DNA of 64,000 nt from the NCBI RefSeq assembly GCF_029201545.1, contig NZ_CP104007.1:3320501-3384500 (forward strand), written 5' to 3'. Below the pieces are notes generated by a model, which did no database searches, had not been told where the DNA came from, and was given only the letters and a program-made list of their open reading frames with translations. Each line of letters starts with the position of its first letter. The first letter of the stretch is position 1. The position numbers were made by a program, and so were the translations under genes. Shown piece by piece: positions 63,383 to 64,000 of the stretch. The stretch comes from Devosia sp. FJ2-5-3 (GTDB lineage Bacteria; Pseudomonadota; Alphaproteobacteria; Rhizobiales; Devosiaceae).

Positions 63383-63640
63383 TTGACCGAGGAACGCCGC
63401 AAAACCTTGAGACGCCGCACCCTCAAGGGCGGCAAAATCGTCATCAACAGCGGCTATTCCACCTTTGACTGTTCGGTTCGGAACCTGTCCGACGAGGGCG
63501 CTAAACTCATCGTCGCCGGCATCATCGGCATTCCCGACCATTTCGACCTGGCGATGGATGACGGGCGGCGGTTCAGCTGCGCAGTCATCTGGCGCACCGA
63601 GGTGGAAATCGGCGTCAAGTTCCTGAGCCTGCCCTCATAA
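63383..63640 (+). CDS. PilZ domain protein
   Basis: The TTG at 63383, preceded by GAGGGAG at a good distance, gives 85 residues. The PilZ features are an Arg-rich start (EERRKTLRRRTLKGG), which supplies the RxxxR element, and NLSDEG (N-x-S-x-x-G) in SVRNLSDEGAKL. CAVIWRTEVEIGVKFL is the closing strand pair. It probably binds c-di-GMP. The open frame also reads upstream inside the IalB-like gene, but in another reading frame of that gene. Confidence 0.85.
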   Translation: MTEERRKTLRRRTLKGGKIVINSGYSTFDCSVRNLSDEGAKLIVAGIIGIPDHFDLAMDDGRRFSCAVIWRTEVEIGVKFLSLPS

Positions 63641-63672
63641 AAAAACCGGGCAAGTGCACTGCACTGCCCGGC
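63640..63672 (-). terminator. Terminator for the DUF1127 gene (minus strand)
   Basis: On the plus strand AAAAAA is followed by CCGGGC-A-AGTGC-ACT-GCACT-GCCCGG. Read on the minus strand, this is a hairpin followed by a T-run, so it ends transcripts from the DUF1127 gene. Confidence 0.75.
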
Positions 63673-63785
63673 AAGTCGTCAGGAAACAGACCGAAGGCAA
63701 ATTCGGCCTGGGAGATGGAACGAGCACTACGTGTCCGAACCAACAGAATGGCGGTGACCGGAATTGTCCACCGCAAAGGGTAATT

Positions 63786-64000
63786 TCAGCTCCGCGCCGA
63801 TCGCGCCCGGGCCGCGTTGAGCACCATGCCCGCGCTGCGCCCCTTTTCAGCCCTCATCGCCTCAAGAATGTCAGACCGGGTGACACCGAGATCGCGCAGC
63901 CGCGCACTATCGAGTTCGAGCAGGCTTGAGAGGGCTTTGCGCTGACGACGGCGAGCGATCTGCCTCGCCAAAAAGGCGACCAGCGTGCGAACAGGGTTTG
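63786..64000 (-). CDS. DUF1127 protein (5' end beyond window)
   Basis: The reading frame stays open to the right edge, so the 5' end is missing. The visible part includes ARQIARRRQRKALSSLLELDSARLRDLGVTRSDIL, with the DUF1127 pattern of an Arg-rich helix, then L-x-x-L-D and L-R-D-L-G-V-T-R-x-D-I. The C-terminus is longer than in the shortest members. DUF1127 proteins are small and often stress-related; some bind RNA (general knowledge). A TTG at 63971 is the first possible start seen, but the family form makes an upstream start likely. Confidence 0.8.
   Translation of the reverse strand, partial: NPVRTLVAFLARQIARRRQRKALSSLLELDSARLRDLGVTRSDILEAMRAEKGRSAGMVLNAARARSARS

Overview
The window reads as a core chromosomal segment of a GC-rich alphaproteobacterium of the order Hyphomicrobiales (Rhizobiales). 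A Devosia-like genus is my best guess from overall protein flavour, and it is an inference. Support for the class: a CcrM-type adenine methyltransferase with CtrA-like boxes in front of it, a GTTC-N7-GTTC (alphaproteobacterial LexA-type) box, an F0-only ATP synthase operon (atpI-B-E-F'-F) with no F1 genes beside it, a ctaC-D-B-coxF-G-E cytochrome aa3 cluster with SURF1, and the order mutY / DUF721 / DsbA / smc. No prophage, insertion sequence, CRISPR array, rRNA or tRNA was recognised.

Layout. 1-3.7 kb: the start of a PPDK-like gene that runs off the left edge, divergent from an overlapping ispH-GNAT-rnhA operon. 3.8-12.9 kb: mostly minus-strand genes, with a DUF808 membrane protein, glyS and glyQ separated by a lemA/DUF2207/orphan block, rnk on the opposite strand, a small membrane protein and an S49 protease. 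12.9-20.3 kb: a tRNA-methyltransferase-like gene divergent from the long-chain polyprenyl diphosphate synthase, then ispE, a TPR protein, ETF-ubiquinone oxidoreductase and an unusual uracil-DNA glycosylase. 20.6-26 kb: an MFS gene overlapping moaB, a VOC dioxygenase-like gene with a glutathionyl-hydroquinone reductase, and a convergent DHA2 efflux pump, which together look like a quinone/aromatic stress locus. 26-31.9 kb: a radical SAM gene behind a LexA-like box, DUF4180-rnhB, ccrM, a TM2 protein and mutY. 32-38.7 kb: DUF721, DsbA, smc and a secreted-type metzincin. 39-46.9 kb: the F0 operon, then a tandem glycine riboswitch and gcvT-H-PA-PB with a two-subunit P protein. 46.9-54.6 kb: envelope and redox genes (lipoprotein, peroxiredoxin, DsbD N-domain protein, YqgE), a large GGDEF/EAL membrane protein, GNAT and M16 peptidase. 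54.7-62.5 kb: thrC, surf1, DUF983 and the cytochrome oxidase genes. 62.8-64 kb: an IalB-like secreted protein, a PilZ protein and a DUF1127 protein cut by the right edge.

Together the genes cover isoprenoid/ubiquinone synthesis (ispH, ispE, polyprenyl synthase), respiration and ATP synthesis (ETF-QO, cta genes, F0), genome maintenance (rnhA, rnhB, UDG, mutY, smc, ccrM) and one-carbon metabolism (gcv). Gene-free stretches are few and mostly hold GC-rich palindromic repeats. At least two families recur: pyrimidine-rich CCTCCCC-type elements and CCCTCGGG-N5-CCCGAGGG elements. I saw no clear unprecedented multi-gene system. The best leads are regulatory (the LexA-like box, the CtrA-like boxes at ccrM, a palindrome on the atp promoter) and divergent family members (the PPDK-like protein, a UDG missing two cluster cysteines, the metzincin with a DUF4214 tail).
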